NCBI RefSeq assembly: GCF_021155765.1
Contig: NC_060110.1
Location: 8,059,501-8,123,500, forward strand
Length of the DNA stretch: 64,000 nucleotides
Direction: 5' to 3'
Source of the DNA: Diprion similis
Taxonomy: Eukaryota > Arthropoda > Insecta > Hymenoptera > Diprionidae
In this document: positions 25,901-37,900 of the stretch, piece by piece
Layout: each line of letters opens with the position of its first letter
Numbering within the stretch: position 1 is the first letter of the stretch
Made by a program: the position numbers and the translations under genes
The notes under the pieces: generated by a model
Databases searched by the model: none
Seen by the model: the letters and a program-made list of their open reading frames with translations, nothing else
What the model was told of the DNA's origin: nothing

Positions 25901-28900
25901 TACCTACTTCATTGTCGGAACGGAAATTGTCATAAATGTTTAATAATTTAAAATTATAAACTACAAAGCAATTCGACTGTTACACTCCTCCCAGGATGTC
26001 CCGGTCAGTAGATTGCAAACCCTAAAAGTATGATAATGCTTAATTCTTGAATTAACCAACATTACACTGTTCATGGATCGGTCTTATTAGATGTCCTGTT
26101 AGTTTTTTTATTGCAAATTTCTACCAATAAAGCACTGATATATATTGTAATAATATTTTTTATTTCTTCCAACTTTCAACGCTAAATTTACATCTGCATT
26201 TTAATACCTTTACAGTTCCAATGGAAGATCCTTTATTGCGATAAAACTTACGTCAAATGTGGTTGCACTTATTGTCTAATTAGCTTAATTTTACCACTTA
26301 CTATTTAAATCAACCAGCAATCATCTAATAAAATAGTTTTTAGTAAATTCAATCGTGCTTTATTACATGCATAGTTTTACTTGTAAGATGGGAAACGCAA
26401 CGCGCGTGTCATCCGAATTGAATGTAGAACAGGATAAATGATCAATTTCAAATTAGACTGCGCTCACAATCAGTCAGGTGAACCAAGCGTGGCACATTGG
26501 AGCACGCACGTGTCGACCATGTGTCATTCGTACTTTGTCGATCTGTCCGCATGACGGAATTACGGTTTGTTTTTGTTCTCGCTGATTCGCGCTCGAGGCT
26601 TTTGCTTGTGATTCGTGCACGCCTTTGAGAGCCAAACCCACGTGCTCATGGCATGGACTTACTTGTAGTCGGCGGCGTGGGGATAGCTGGGAAAATGCCG
26701 TAGTCTGTAACCAATTGCTACGTATATAGCGCTGGATCAACGTGCATGAGTTCCGCTGAGAGTGAGAACAGTTTGTGAAATGAAAAAAGTGACAATGATC
26801 ATTACCCATTATTTTTGCAAATGATTGGAACGGCAATCATTATTGGTAGTTCTGCAGAATGATGAGCAAACCAATACGCCATACTTGCAATAATTATTAT
26901 TTGCTTAAGGTGCGATGTTTAGAATTTTGTTCAAGTCAGCCCCGTTTTATACTTGAAATTAGACTTACTTAGCCATGCAGTATTGTCGTATAGTCAAGGT
27001 CTTATAGGCGACTGTAATCAATCGTAACGTGATACATTGGAGATGATTTTCAATAAACAATTATACCTACTTGCTTACATAAGATATCAGACGTGCATTT
27101 ACCACCTGCATGCGGTTGGTGTAGTAAAATTCGCTTTGATCTGGCAAAAACCGCTATTTAGGTACACTATACTGGCTATATCGTGTTATACTTGACATAA
27201 TAGTCTTGTTTTTAAACAGAGTAGTTATGATTGATTGCTCGTCAATGCAATCTTTCCAATCCTCCATTATGGAGAAAGTCGAAAGTTGAAAAAAGAATTC
27301 TATGTTCAGCTAAAGTATTTCAGGATTTGATTTTGTGCGGCCTTTAATGCATTTTCATGCAGGATTTGCGCTCATTTTTTATTGTGAGTATGTAAATTGA
27401 AATAGCGATGGTAAATATGGTCGAGAAATGCATTATTTCATGTAAAAACATCACTTATGATGCTTGGACAATGATTTAACAATGGAGCTACGTTATCGGA
27501 GGGTGGAACTTTTCAACTGATAGGCTTATTGGTTTTCAGTCATACGTGGTCGTAATCTGTATCATAAAACTGTGCGATTCCTATTGTTTTCAAATTAGAA
27601 AAAGGCTGTCGGAACGTTTATTACACTTCACGCAGCATTAGAGCAAACTATAATCAATCATCTTTATTAGATACCTTTTTTTAGTGAAAATCTACCTTTT
27701 CAAAGGTACTTAAGGTATGAAAATAATTCTCAATTCACTGGTTGACAACTTCCTTCAATTGCATTTTTCCCGGTAAAATCAATGTGTTACTTGCGTTGGT
27801 GCTTTATCTGCAAACAAGCAACGAAGACATCAAAGACACAAAATACCTAATACCTATAAGCGTGTAAGCCTCCTGTTCCTCTGCGAATTCCAAGACTAGA
27901 GAACGTTGTATATACAGTGAAGATTAGCATCCGTTAATGCCATGTGCCATTAACATGTGACAACCGCTTCCCACTTAAGGAAATTCAGGTTTTACCGAAA
28001 TTTTTCTTTCTCAATAAACTAATCAAACTCACCGCGGAGCGACGTTAGTTCTTAAAATTGGGGACCAGAGCTTCTTTCCAATTTTTATCCTACTGTGATG
28101 CTACTAGGACGAAAATCTAATAAAACGAAGTCGGGTTTCTAACTAGCGTACCCTTAAACTGTACGGAGTATGCAAAATATTACAAACCAAGATTTAGTTT
28201 GTTTTAGCGATATTCGAACGCATGCCAAAACCGCGTTTTATTAGATCTGATTTTGATCATTGGCAAGCATCAACTGCGTGTAATTGTCTATTGATACTAA
28301 TTGATGGTACAGATTATAGTGAGGTTGGTTATGGCATTCCGTTCGTATGTGTAAAACAGGTCGCATATTCCATTGGCCGACGTTTTGAACAGAACCGTGC
28401 GGTAGTAGCGGAGTTTTAAATTAACTCGATTGCATGAAGCAATCAAACAATTGTCGGATAGGTCATACGGTGAGTGGAATATTTCGATTCTTCTGGTCTT
28501 CAACAGATTCGAGTTTAAAACAGTTGAGACTTGACCAGTTGGCTCATTATCGTCATCCGGTAACAAACTGCTATGATATCTTCAGTGAATCCCCGAAAAA
28601 CCCATACGCCTTTGGGCCTGATGTGATGAAACCCAGCATATCATGCATTTCCAAAAGACGATTGATGGATATCAATCGATTTTACTCGTGGCTTTTATCA
28701 TACCAGCAAATCATCTTTTGTTTCAGGGCCCAGGCGGTCCAGGATCAGGACCACAACAAGGTCCAGGTACGCCAATGGGGCCTGGTGGTCCAGGACAAAT
28801 GGGTCCAAACGGTCCGCAGGGTGGACCTCACATGGGCCAAGGCGGTCCAGTGCAAATGGGACCTGGTGGGCCCGGCGGAATGGGTCCGGGAGGTCCAGGC

Positions 28901-31900
28901 TTAATGGGTCCAGGTGGGCCTGGTCAAATGGGACCTGGAGGCCCAGGACCGATGGGCCCTGGTGGGCCTGGACAGATGGGTCCTGGAGGACCGGGAGGTC
29001 AAATGGGTCCTGGGGTATCGAGTCAAATGGGACCCGGAGGACCGGGTACTCAAATGGGCCCTGGTGGGCCAGGACAAATGGGCCCTGGAGGCCCAGGTCA
29101 GATGGGCCCAGGAGGAGGACCTGGACAGCATGGACCTGGAGGTCCCGGACCGCAAATGGGACCTGGTGGTCTAGGTCAACAGATGGGCCCTGGGGGGCCC
29201 GGGCAACAAATGGGACCTGGAGGACCTGGCCAACAAATGGGCCCGGGTGGACCAGGTCAACAGATGGGTCCAGGAGGGCCGGGGCAACAAATGGTGTCTG
29301 GAAATCCGGGTCAACAAATGGGACCGGGAGGACCCGGTCAGCAGATGACCCCTGCAGGCCCTGGTCAGCAAATGGGCCCAGGTGGGCCTGTCCAACAGAT
29401 GGTACCTGGAGGACCTGGACAAATGGGCCCTGGTGGGCCTGGACAGCAAATGGGACCTGGTGGGCCTGGTGGACCTGGACAACAGATGGGACCAGGTGGG
29501 CTCAACCAAATGGGTCCTGGCGGTCCTAATCAAATGGGTCCTGGCGGTCCTAATCAAATGGGCCCTGGTGGTCCTAATCAAATGGGTCCTGGTGGACCTG
29601 GACAGCAAATGGGTACAAGTGGTCCTCAGGGTGGACCCCATATGGGACCTGGAGGTCCTGGACAGATGGGACCAGGCAGCGGACAAGGAGCGCCACAGGG
29701 TGGACCACATATAGGACAAGGTGCCCCACAGAGTGGACCACATATAGGACAAGGTGTGTACTTGGTCACACTTCAAAATTGGTCACATGTGGCTACAGTT
29801 ATGTAGCAACTGTGAGTTATACCTACTAGGTATTGTCCAGTGAAACAAGAATGGAAACGATTATATCGTATAGCATTCACATGGCATGAAACTGATGCCA
29901 TCGAAAATCAGCCTTGTAGAATTTTATTTTACTTGTGCATTTGCTGTAATGCTACTCTATGGAGTAGTAAGAATTTACGTCCAGACGTCGTCCTGTTTTT
30001 GGTATTGTTTCAATTTAGGGATGAGAAGAATCGACAAATCTAACAAGTAACAGAAGTAAAATATGCAATCTCTTAACTGTCCTTTTCAGGCCCTTAGTGT
30101 ACGACTTCTGGCTAACAAACTGAAATTATTTTGTTCTATGATGAAGATAAATGGAATATCATTGAGAAAAATGGTTCTTGGATTTCGTCAGAGAAGATTA
30201 AATACTGAAAATTGAATTCTATAGTGAAAATCGTATCATTTGATTTCAGCCAACTTATTACCATTTCATTTATGTTCCTAAATTCATGGATGGTTTCATT
30301 TTCTGAATTATCATCATGTCTCGTAGGACAAATGGGGCCTGGTGGGCCACAAGGGGGTTCTCAAATCGGGCCAGGTGGTCCTAGTCATATGAGCGGCCCT
30401 CCAGGGTCATCGCACATGGGTCCCACTGGACCCGGCAGTCATATTGGTCCAGGTGGACCAGGACAAATGACTTCAAGCAGTGGACACTCAATGGGACCTG
30501 GTGGTCCTAGCCAAATGGGACCTGGAGGACCAAATCAAATGGGTCCTAGTGGTCCAAGCTCAATACCCGGAGGACCAAGTCCCATGGGACCAGGAGGACA
30601 GGGATCACAGATAGGACAAAACCCTCCTGGATCTATGGGACCAAGCAGTCAGAGTCAAAGCCAAATGGGCCCAAGTGGACCAGGACAATTGGGACCTACA
30701 GGTCCTGGGCAAATGGGTCCGAGTGGTCCAGTCAATCAGCTGAATCAGCCAGCATCAGGACAGATGGGACTTGGCGGACCTGGAGGGCCCCCTGTTCCAG
30801 GTAGTACATCAGGACCCGTACAAGAGAACTTGAATGCCTTACAGAGGGCGATTGATTCCATGGAAGAAAAAGGACTTCAGGAAGACCCACGTTATTCGCA
30901 GCTACTTGCGCTGAGAGCTCGTCAAGGCAATAGTATGGGCGAAAAACAGGCTTTCAGTACCCAACAATTGCAACAACTTCGGTAATTAGTTTTCGCCTAA
31001 TGTATTAATAAAGGTAAATGTTTTTTGCATAATTTACTTCTATAAAAATTAATGATTTTGTTGTTTTTTTCTGTAGCGTTCAAATTATGGCCTACAGATT
31101 ATTAGCACGGAATCAACCTTTGTCTCAACAATTAGCACTCGCTGTTCAAGGTAGGTTGATAGTAAATCGGTGTTCGTATGATTATTTTGCTTGTGTAATT
31201 CTGGGTGACTACTCTAACTTTTGATTCACTTTTCAATTAGAACGGTTTGTCACAATATTCACCTTGATCCTTTAGTATGTTATATTGTACAGAAGTTTTC
31301 TAATTATATAATTTGCATAAAACTTGGCCTTATTCTATTCGCATATTTTGATAATAATACATCCCGCCATAATATTTTGCAACGAATCACACTGAGGTAG
31401 AGAAAATAAAAGATTTATGTGTTCAATATGGGTGTCATACGTAGATGTAACGAATTTTCTATTCTGTCTATTTTAATTTTCATTTCATGGTGGCTTTCAC
31501 ATTAATGTTTTTACCAACAAATTGAAATTTTCATGGTCGAAGATAAATATTGCGACATTTCTTTTCTATAGATACTTGTTTGTTCCGCTTTATCAGTATA
31601 AATTTCTTGCGCATGATTTTAATTTATGGATCTCATTTTCCTAATTACGTGTATCTGTAGTTGATTCCCATGTGTCCAGATACGACTTGTAAAAGTAGTA
31701 AAACTTGTCAGTAAATGGCATGGTATTATATCACCTGTTGCCTGTTACCACAACTTTGATTTCTAATTTATATTCAAATATTCCCCAGTTTAAAAATAAC
31801 ATTAGCGATTTTGTAAAATATATCTCAACAAATCCAATAAAAAGTATAAGGATCAATAAAATACATCGACTGATTTAGTGAAATTTTTGATGCTTGGTAT

Positions 31901-34900
31901 GAGTAAAAAATTGTACAAAAGTAGAGTAGAGTGATCCCGGGGCAGTTCTTGATTCGAATCGGAATTAAATAGGCGGAGCTCCTCCTCCAGGTATTGGCCA
32001 ACGCCCAGTTGATCAAACCCAAGGTCCTGTCACGCCGGGTCCCACCCCGCAAATGGCTGGCCCTCCTGTTGTTGGACCCACTGGTCCCCCCAGACCTGGA
32101 CCACAAACACCACAGCAACAGCAACCTCAACAACCCGGCACCAAGACTAACAGAGTTACGAGCATAGCAAAACCAGCTGGACTTGATCCTCTGTTGATAT
32201 TGCAAGAGCGTGAGAATAGGTATTCAGTTTTCATCTTTTGAAATATAATGGAGCAAAATATTTTTCCCGTAAATACACATCACATTGGCTTACATATTTT
32301 AAGAGGTAATAGTGATATTAGAAGATCTAAAATGTCTGAAAATGTTTGTGTGGTGTAACAGGAATTCTGATTTGCAAATTGATTTTATAGAGTTGCTGCG
32401 CGTATCAGTCTTCGGATGGAACAACTCAGCAATCTACCGACTAATATGCCAGAAGATCTTCGTCTTCAAGCACAAATTGAATTGAGAGCTTTGCGCGTTC
32501 TCAATTTCCAACGTCAGCTTAGATCCGAGGTAAGTTACATGACTTAACAATCACATTTCATTACTTGGCCATAGATCTATTCTAGTTGCTAAGACCTTTC
32601 GAATTTTCAATTTTAACTAGTGATGTTTTTTATATCGTTTAGGAATTTGATATAAAGTAATTGTAAACAAATTCTGCAAGAGAAACAGGGTTCAACGTTG
32701 CTAATATCAGATTGTTTAATCCTACTATGCATAATATTTTACAGATAATAGCTTGTACGCGTAAAGATACTACTTTGGAAACAGCGGTAAATGTTAAGGC
32801 CTACAAAAGAACGAAACGACAGGGCTTGCGGGAAGCTAGAGCTACGGAAAAGTTGGAAAAGCAACAGAAGTTGGAAGCTGAGCGTAAGCGCAGACAGAAA
32901 CATCAGGTATGTGAATGAATATATAAATGATATTCATTAAATAATTTTAATAATCGACAATTAGTTACATACACCAAAGTACTTTATGTTCCTACATTAA
33001 AAATGGTTGATGCTTGTTGTTGGAAGAATATTAACATTCTAAAAATGTAATATCGAAAATATTTTATACAGTACTGATATTTAGTGGTAATCTATGATAT
33101 ACACGATGACTGACAGTGTTCTGGAAATCATTCATTTGTTTAGGAATTTTTGAGCTCTGTGCTCCAGCATGGCAAGGACTTTAAGGAATTCCATCGCAAT
33201 AATGTCGCAAAATTGGCACGTTTGAACAAAGCTGTACTGAATCATCATGCCAACGCCGAGCGAGAGCAAAAGAAGGAACAAGAACGTATCGAAAAGGAAC
33301 GTATGCGCCGTTTAATGGCCGAGGATGAAGAAGGTTACAGAAAATTGATCGATCAGAAAAAAGACAAACGTTTAGCATTCTTGCTTTCGCAAACCGATGA
33401 ATATATTGGAAACCTTACCGAAATGGTTAAGCAACATAAAATGGAACAAAAAAGAAAACAAGTTGAAGAACAAAAGCGTAAAAAGGTATAGTGTTGAGTT
33501 TGTGTATGCCTAAATAGTTAGATATCTGTAAACGATGAGAAATTCTTTATTGTGTTTCTGGCTGATATTTTTATTTCCGTGGGCTAGAAGAAAAAGAAGC
33601 TACAAGAAAGTGAAGGCGGTGAAGATGGTAATGGGAACGGTGACAGACGTGTATCAGTTACCGAAACTTCTACTGGCCGTAAATTGACTGGCGAAGATGC
33701 ACCGCCCTTGAGTCAGCTGCCAGCATTTTTAGAATCTCATCCTGGATGGGAAGTATTAGATTCTGAAAGTGAAGAGGAAGATAGTGAAGATGAGGAAAAC
33801 GAGGGCAAGTTTGAGTGTATGTTTGCGCTGTTTGCTACTTATCATCAAAATTATTATTATAAAGACAGTATAATAATATATTACCGTTGACATACACTAT
33901 TCTTCAGAGATGAATACTATTCTAATTTATTTACAGTCTGTGGTATGAGTTATTGTTAAACTTCCGGAAAATCTATCAATCGGCAAATAGTTTTATTATT
34001 CATTGTATTTTTTGAAATAATTTAGGAAAGTATTGATTGCAGCAATTAGTCTTATATTTTTGATTCGGAGGAAACCAAGTTTTTTTTTTCCATATTGTGG
34101 AGGTTGATATCTCAGTAATTATTTGCTACGCTTGATATATATTTTTTCTAAACTGATAATCTCAAGTTCTTCAAATGTTAAAGTTTCATAACTGGATCTT
34201 GCTCACTTAGGTAAAGATAAATATAAAGGAGATTCCGAGGATGATAAAGTTAAGAAAACGCTTCATAAAGCTAAGGTCGAAGATGACGAATACAAAACTG
34301 AGGAACAAACTTACTACAGTATAGCCCATACTGTACATGAAGTTGTGACTGAACAAGCTTCTATCATGGTTAACGGAAAGTTGAAAGAATATCAAATAAA
34401 GGTATGCAATTTCAGTATTTTATAGACACTTACTTTTCATTCTTCTTCGTAGAACGACTAATTCATTGCTTACAAACTGCGAGATTACAAAAAAAAGTAT
34501 AAAATAGATCATTCAAATGAACTCTTTATTATTGTTAGGGTTTGGAGTGGTTGGTATCTTTGTTCAATAACAATCTAAATGGGATTTTGGCCGATGAGAT
34601 GGGTTTGGGTAAAACTATTCAGACAATCGCCCTGGTCACGCACCTTATGGAAAAGAAAAAAGTCAATGGCCCCTTCTTGATCATTGTTCCTCTATCGTAA
34701 GTATTCTTTAAACAACATATTGTATCAATTGTCATGTAGCGATAGAACGGTAAAACTGTGATTCAAAGTGTTCAGTGATCTTAGAAATCGAGATTCCGGA
34801 ACCTATTGTGAAATATCATTCAAAATATATTTCAATTTAGTTTTTCGTTTCTTTATTTATTACGGTTTTCACTGACGATGCGTCTACGTGGACTCGGAAA

Positions 34901-37900
34901 TTCATGGTTCATATCTTTATTCAAGTATATTGATAACAAAACGTATTGTATACCACCTGCAATGTGTCCTATTTCATTCTCAAAATATTATATTGCTAGA
35001 ACAGCTCTTGCCTCGTAAATGTAAATTTCACTGAACACTCTGTAATTATACACATGACAAGGAGAGCCAAATGATTTGAAATAAAAGATTAACAAAATTT
35101 ATTCTAGGACATTGTCCAATTGGGTGTTGGAATTTGAAAAATGGGCACCTAGCGTGGTAGTGGTTTCTTATAAAGGCTCTCCTGCTGGTCGTAGAGCTAT
35201 ACAATCACAAATGAGAGCAACCAAGTTTAATGTTCTCTTGACTACCTACGAGTATGTTATCAAAGACAAAGGTGTTCTAGCTAAGCTGCAATGGAAGTAC
35301 ATGATTATTGACGAAGGTCATAGAATGAAGAATCATCATTGCAAACTGACACAAGTACTGAACACTCATTACCTCGCGCCACATCGTTTGTTGCTAACTG
35401 GTACCCCATTGCAAAATAAACTCCCAGAATTGTGGGCGTTACTGAACTTTTTACTACCGTCGATTTTCAAATCTTGTAGCACATTTGAACAATGGTTCAA
35501 CGCGCCTTTTGCTACAACTGGTGAAAAAGTGAGTTTAATGTTACTTTGTGTCTATGTTCACCTTGTAAAATCGATAAATTAATGCCATTGAGATTTTTTT
35601 TTATCACGTTACAATTGATTATTCTTCGCTTTTAGGTTGAACTGAACGAAGAAGAAACTATCTTGATCATTCGTCGTTTACACAAAGTATTGCGTCCGTT
35701 CTTGCTTCGTCGTCTAAAGAAGGAAGTCGAATCCCAATTGCCAGATAAGGTTGAATACATCATCAAGTGCGATATGTCAGGCCTACAGAAGGTGCTTTAC
35801 AAGTAAGTATTCAAATACTATTTCAACCGTATCAAGTTTTCTTAGCTGCTGTATTGAAAATACGCTCACACTTTTTATTCTTTCACCTTACCAAACGATC
35901 GAATAATGCTAGAGTCGTTCATTCCTCTATTCTAATTGCTCATTATTTGGTAACAGACACATGCAGAGCAAGGGGGTGTTACTGACAGATGGCTCCGAGA
36001 AAGGCAAGCAAGGCAAGGGTGGCGCTAAGGCTCTCATGAATACAATTGTGCAATTGAGGAAATTATGCAATCATCCATTCATGTTCCAAGCCATAGAAGA
36101 AAAGTATTGCGAACATGTCGGAATTCAAGGATCTACCGTGGTTACTGGGTAACATATTATTTTGGAGTTATCAAGCATAAATATAGTTTTTGTGTATTCA
36201 AAGTTGATGAATAATATTAAAGTAATATTTCATTTCCACAATTGAAATATCAGACGACAGTGAATATGTTTCATCATTCTTTGCAGTCCGGATCTGTATC
36301 GAGCGTCCGGAAAGTTCGAGCTGCTAGATCGCATTCTTCCCAAATTGAAGGCCACGGATCACAGAGTATTGCTTTTCTGCCAAATGACACAATTAATGAC
36401 AATTATGGAGGATTATTTGGGCTGGAGAGGTTTCATGTACCTACGTCTCGATGGTACTACCAAAGCTGAAGACCGAGGGGATTTGCTAAAGAAATTCAAC
36501 GATCCTGGATCCGAATATTTTCTCTTTCTCCTATCAACTAGAGCTGGAGGTCTTGGTCTTAATCTGCAGGCCGCAGACACCGTGATCATATTCGATTCTG
36601 ACTGGAATCCTCATCAGGTAAAAATTTTAATAAAATTGTCTCGGTTGACTCTAACGTGGGGTTAAATTTCTTCAGGATTTGCAAGCTCAAGACAGAGCTC
36701 ATAGAATTGGTCAAAAGAACGAGGTTCGCGTACTACGTTTAATGACCGTCAACTCTGTCGAGGAACGAATATTGGCTGCTGCCAGGTACAAATTGAACAT
36801 GGACGAAAAAGTCATTCAGGCTGGAATGTTTGATCAGAAGTCCACAGGGTCAGAACGACAACAATTCCTCCAGAGTATATTGCATCAAGATGACGCTGAT
36901 GATGAGGTAAGATTCATACAATCATTATTTACTGGGTATCCAAGGGTTCAATAATAGTGAAAATATTCTGCTACTTTATTGGAAAACTTACAATCCGGGT
37001 ATTTTGTATGTTCCGAAAATTTAGGAGGAAAATGAAGTGCCAGATGATGAAACGGTGAATCAAATGATAGCACGTTCGGAAGGAGAGTTTGAGAAATTCC
37101 AAAAACTTGACTTAGAACGAAGAAGAGAAGAAGCAAAATTAGGGCCCAACCGCAAATCACGTCTATTGGAAGAAGCAGAGCTGCCTGACTGGCTAGTCAA
37201 AGACGATGACGAGGTGGAAAGGTGGACTTACGAAGAGGACGAAGAAAGATTTTTAGGCAGAGGTTCTCGTCAGCGTAAAGAGGTTGATTACACTGATAGT
37301 TTAACAGAAAAAGAATGGTTGAAAGCTATCGATGATGACGGTAATGAGTTCGAAGAAGAAGAAGAAGATGATAAGAAGAAAAAGAAGACCCGCAAACGTA
37401 GGAAAAAAGGTGAAGAAGATGACGAACCGATAATGAAAAAACGGCGTGGTGGTAGCTCTGGTACATCTGTTGACCCGAAATTAAAACGCAGTATGAAAAA
37501 ATTGATCGCTGTTGTTGTCAATTATACTGATAGTACAAACGGCCGATTATTGAGCGAACCTTTTATGAAATTACCTTCAAGACGTGAATTACCTGATTAC
37601 TACGAAATAATAAGAAAGCCTTTAACAATAAATAAACTGCGGCAAAAAATCGATGAGGGAAAAGTGAGTTTCTATAACATTTAATAATTTTTTGAAGAAA
37701 TGAAATACATTCGTATCAAGAAGCAAAATGATCTACTCAAGTGAACATACATTTTACATAATTTAAATTAAACATTAATATTTTTTTGTTTTCTAGTATT
37801 CCGACTTTGATGATCTCGAAAAAGACTTCATGCAGTTATGTAAAAATGCCCAAATATATAACGAAGAGGCATCACTCATTCACGAGGATTCAATAGTTTT

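Noticed and set aside
28434..28904. Plus-strand open frame running into the repeat in another frame
   Set aside because: It crosses the brahma exon acceptor at 28726 in a different phase and has no family features.
29171..29776. Minus-strand open frame of 201 codons rich in Ser, His, Leu and Thr
   Set aside because: It is the antisense shadow of the brahma Gly/Pro repeat; the repeat's composition avoids stops on the other strand.
33808..33820. Donor at AA|GTTTGA in brahma exon 9
   Set aside because: It would give a stop after joining to 34211. The nearby GTATGT donor at 33817 has a better consensus and keeps the frame.
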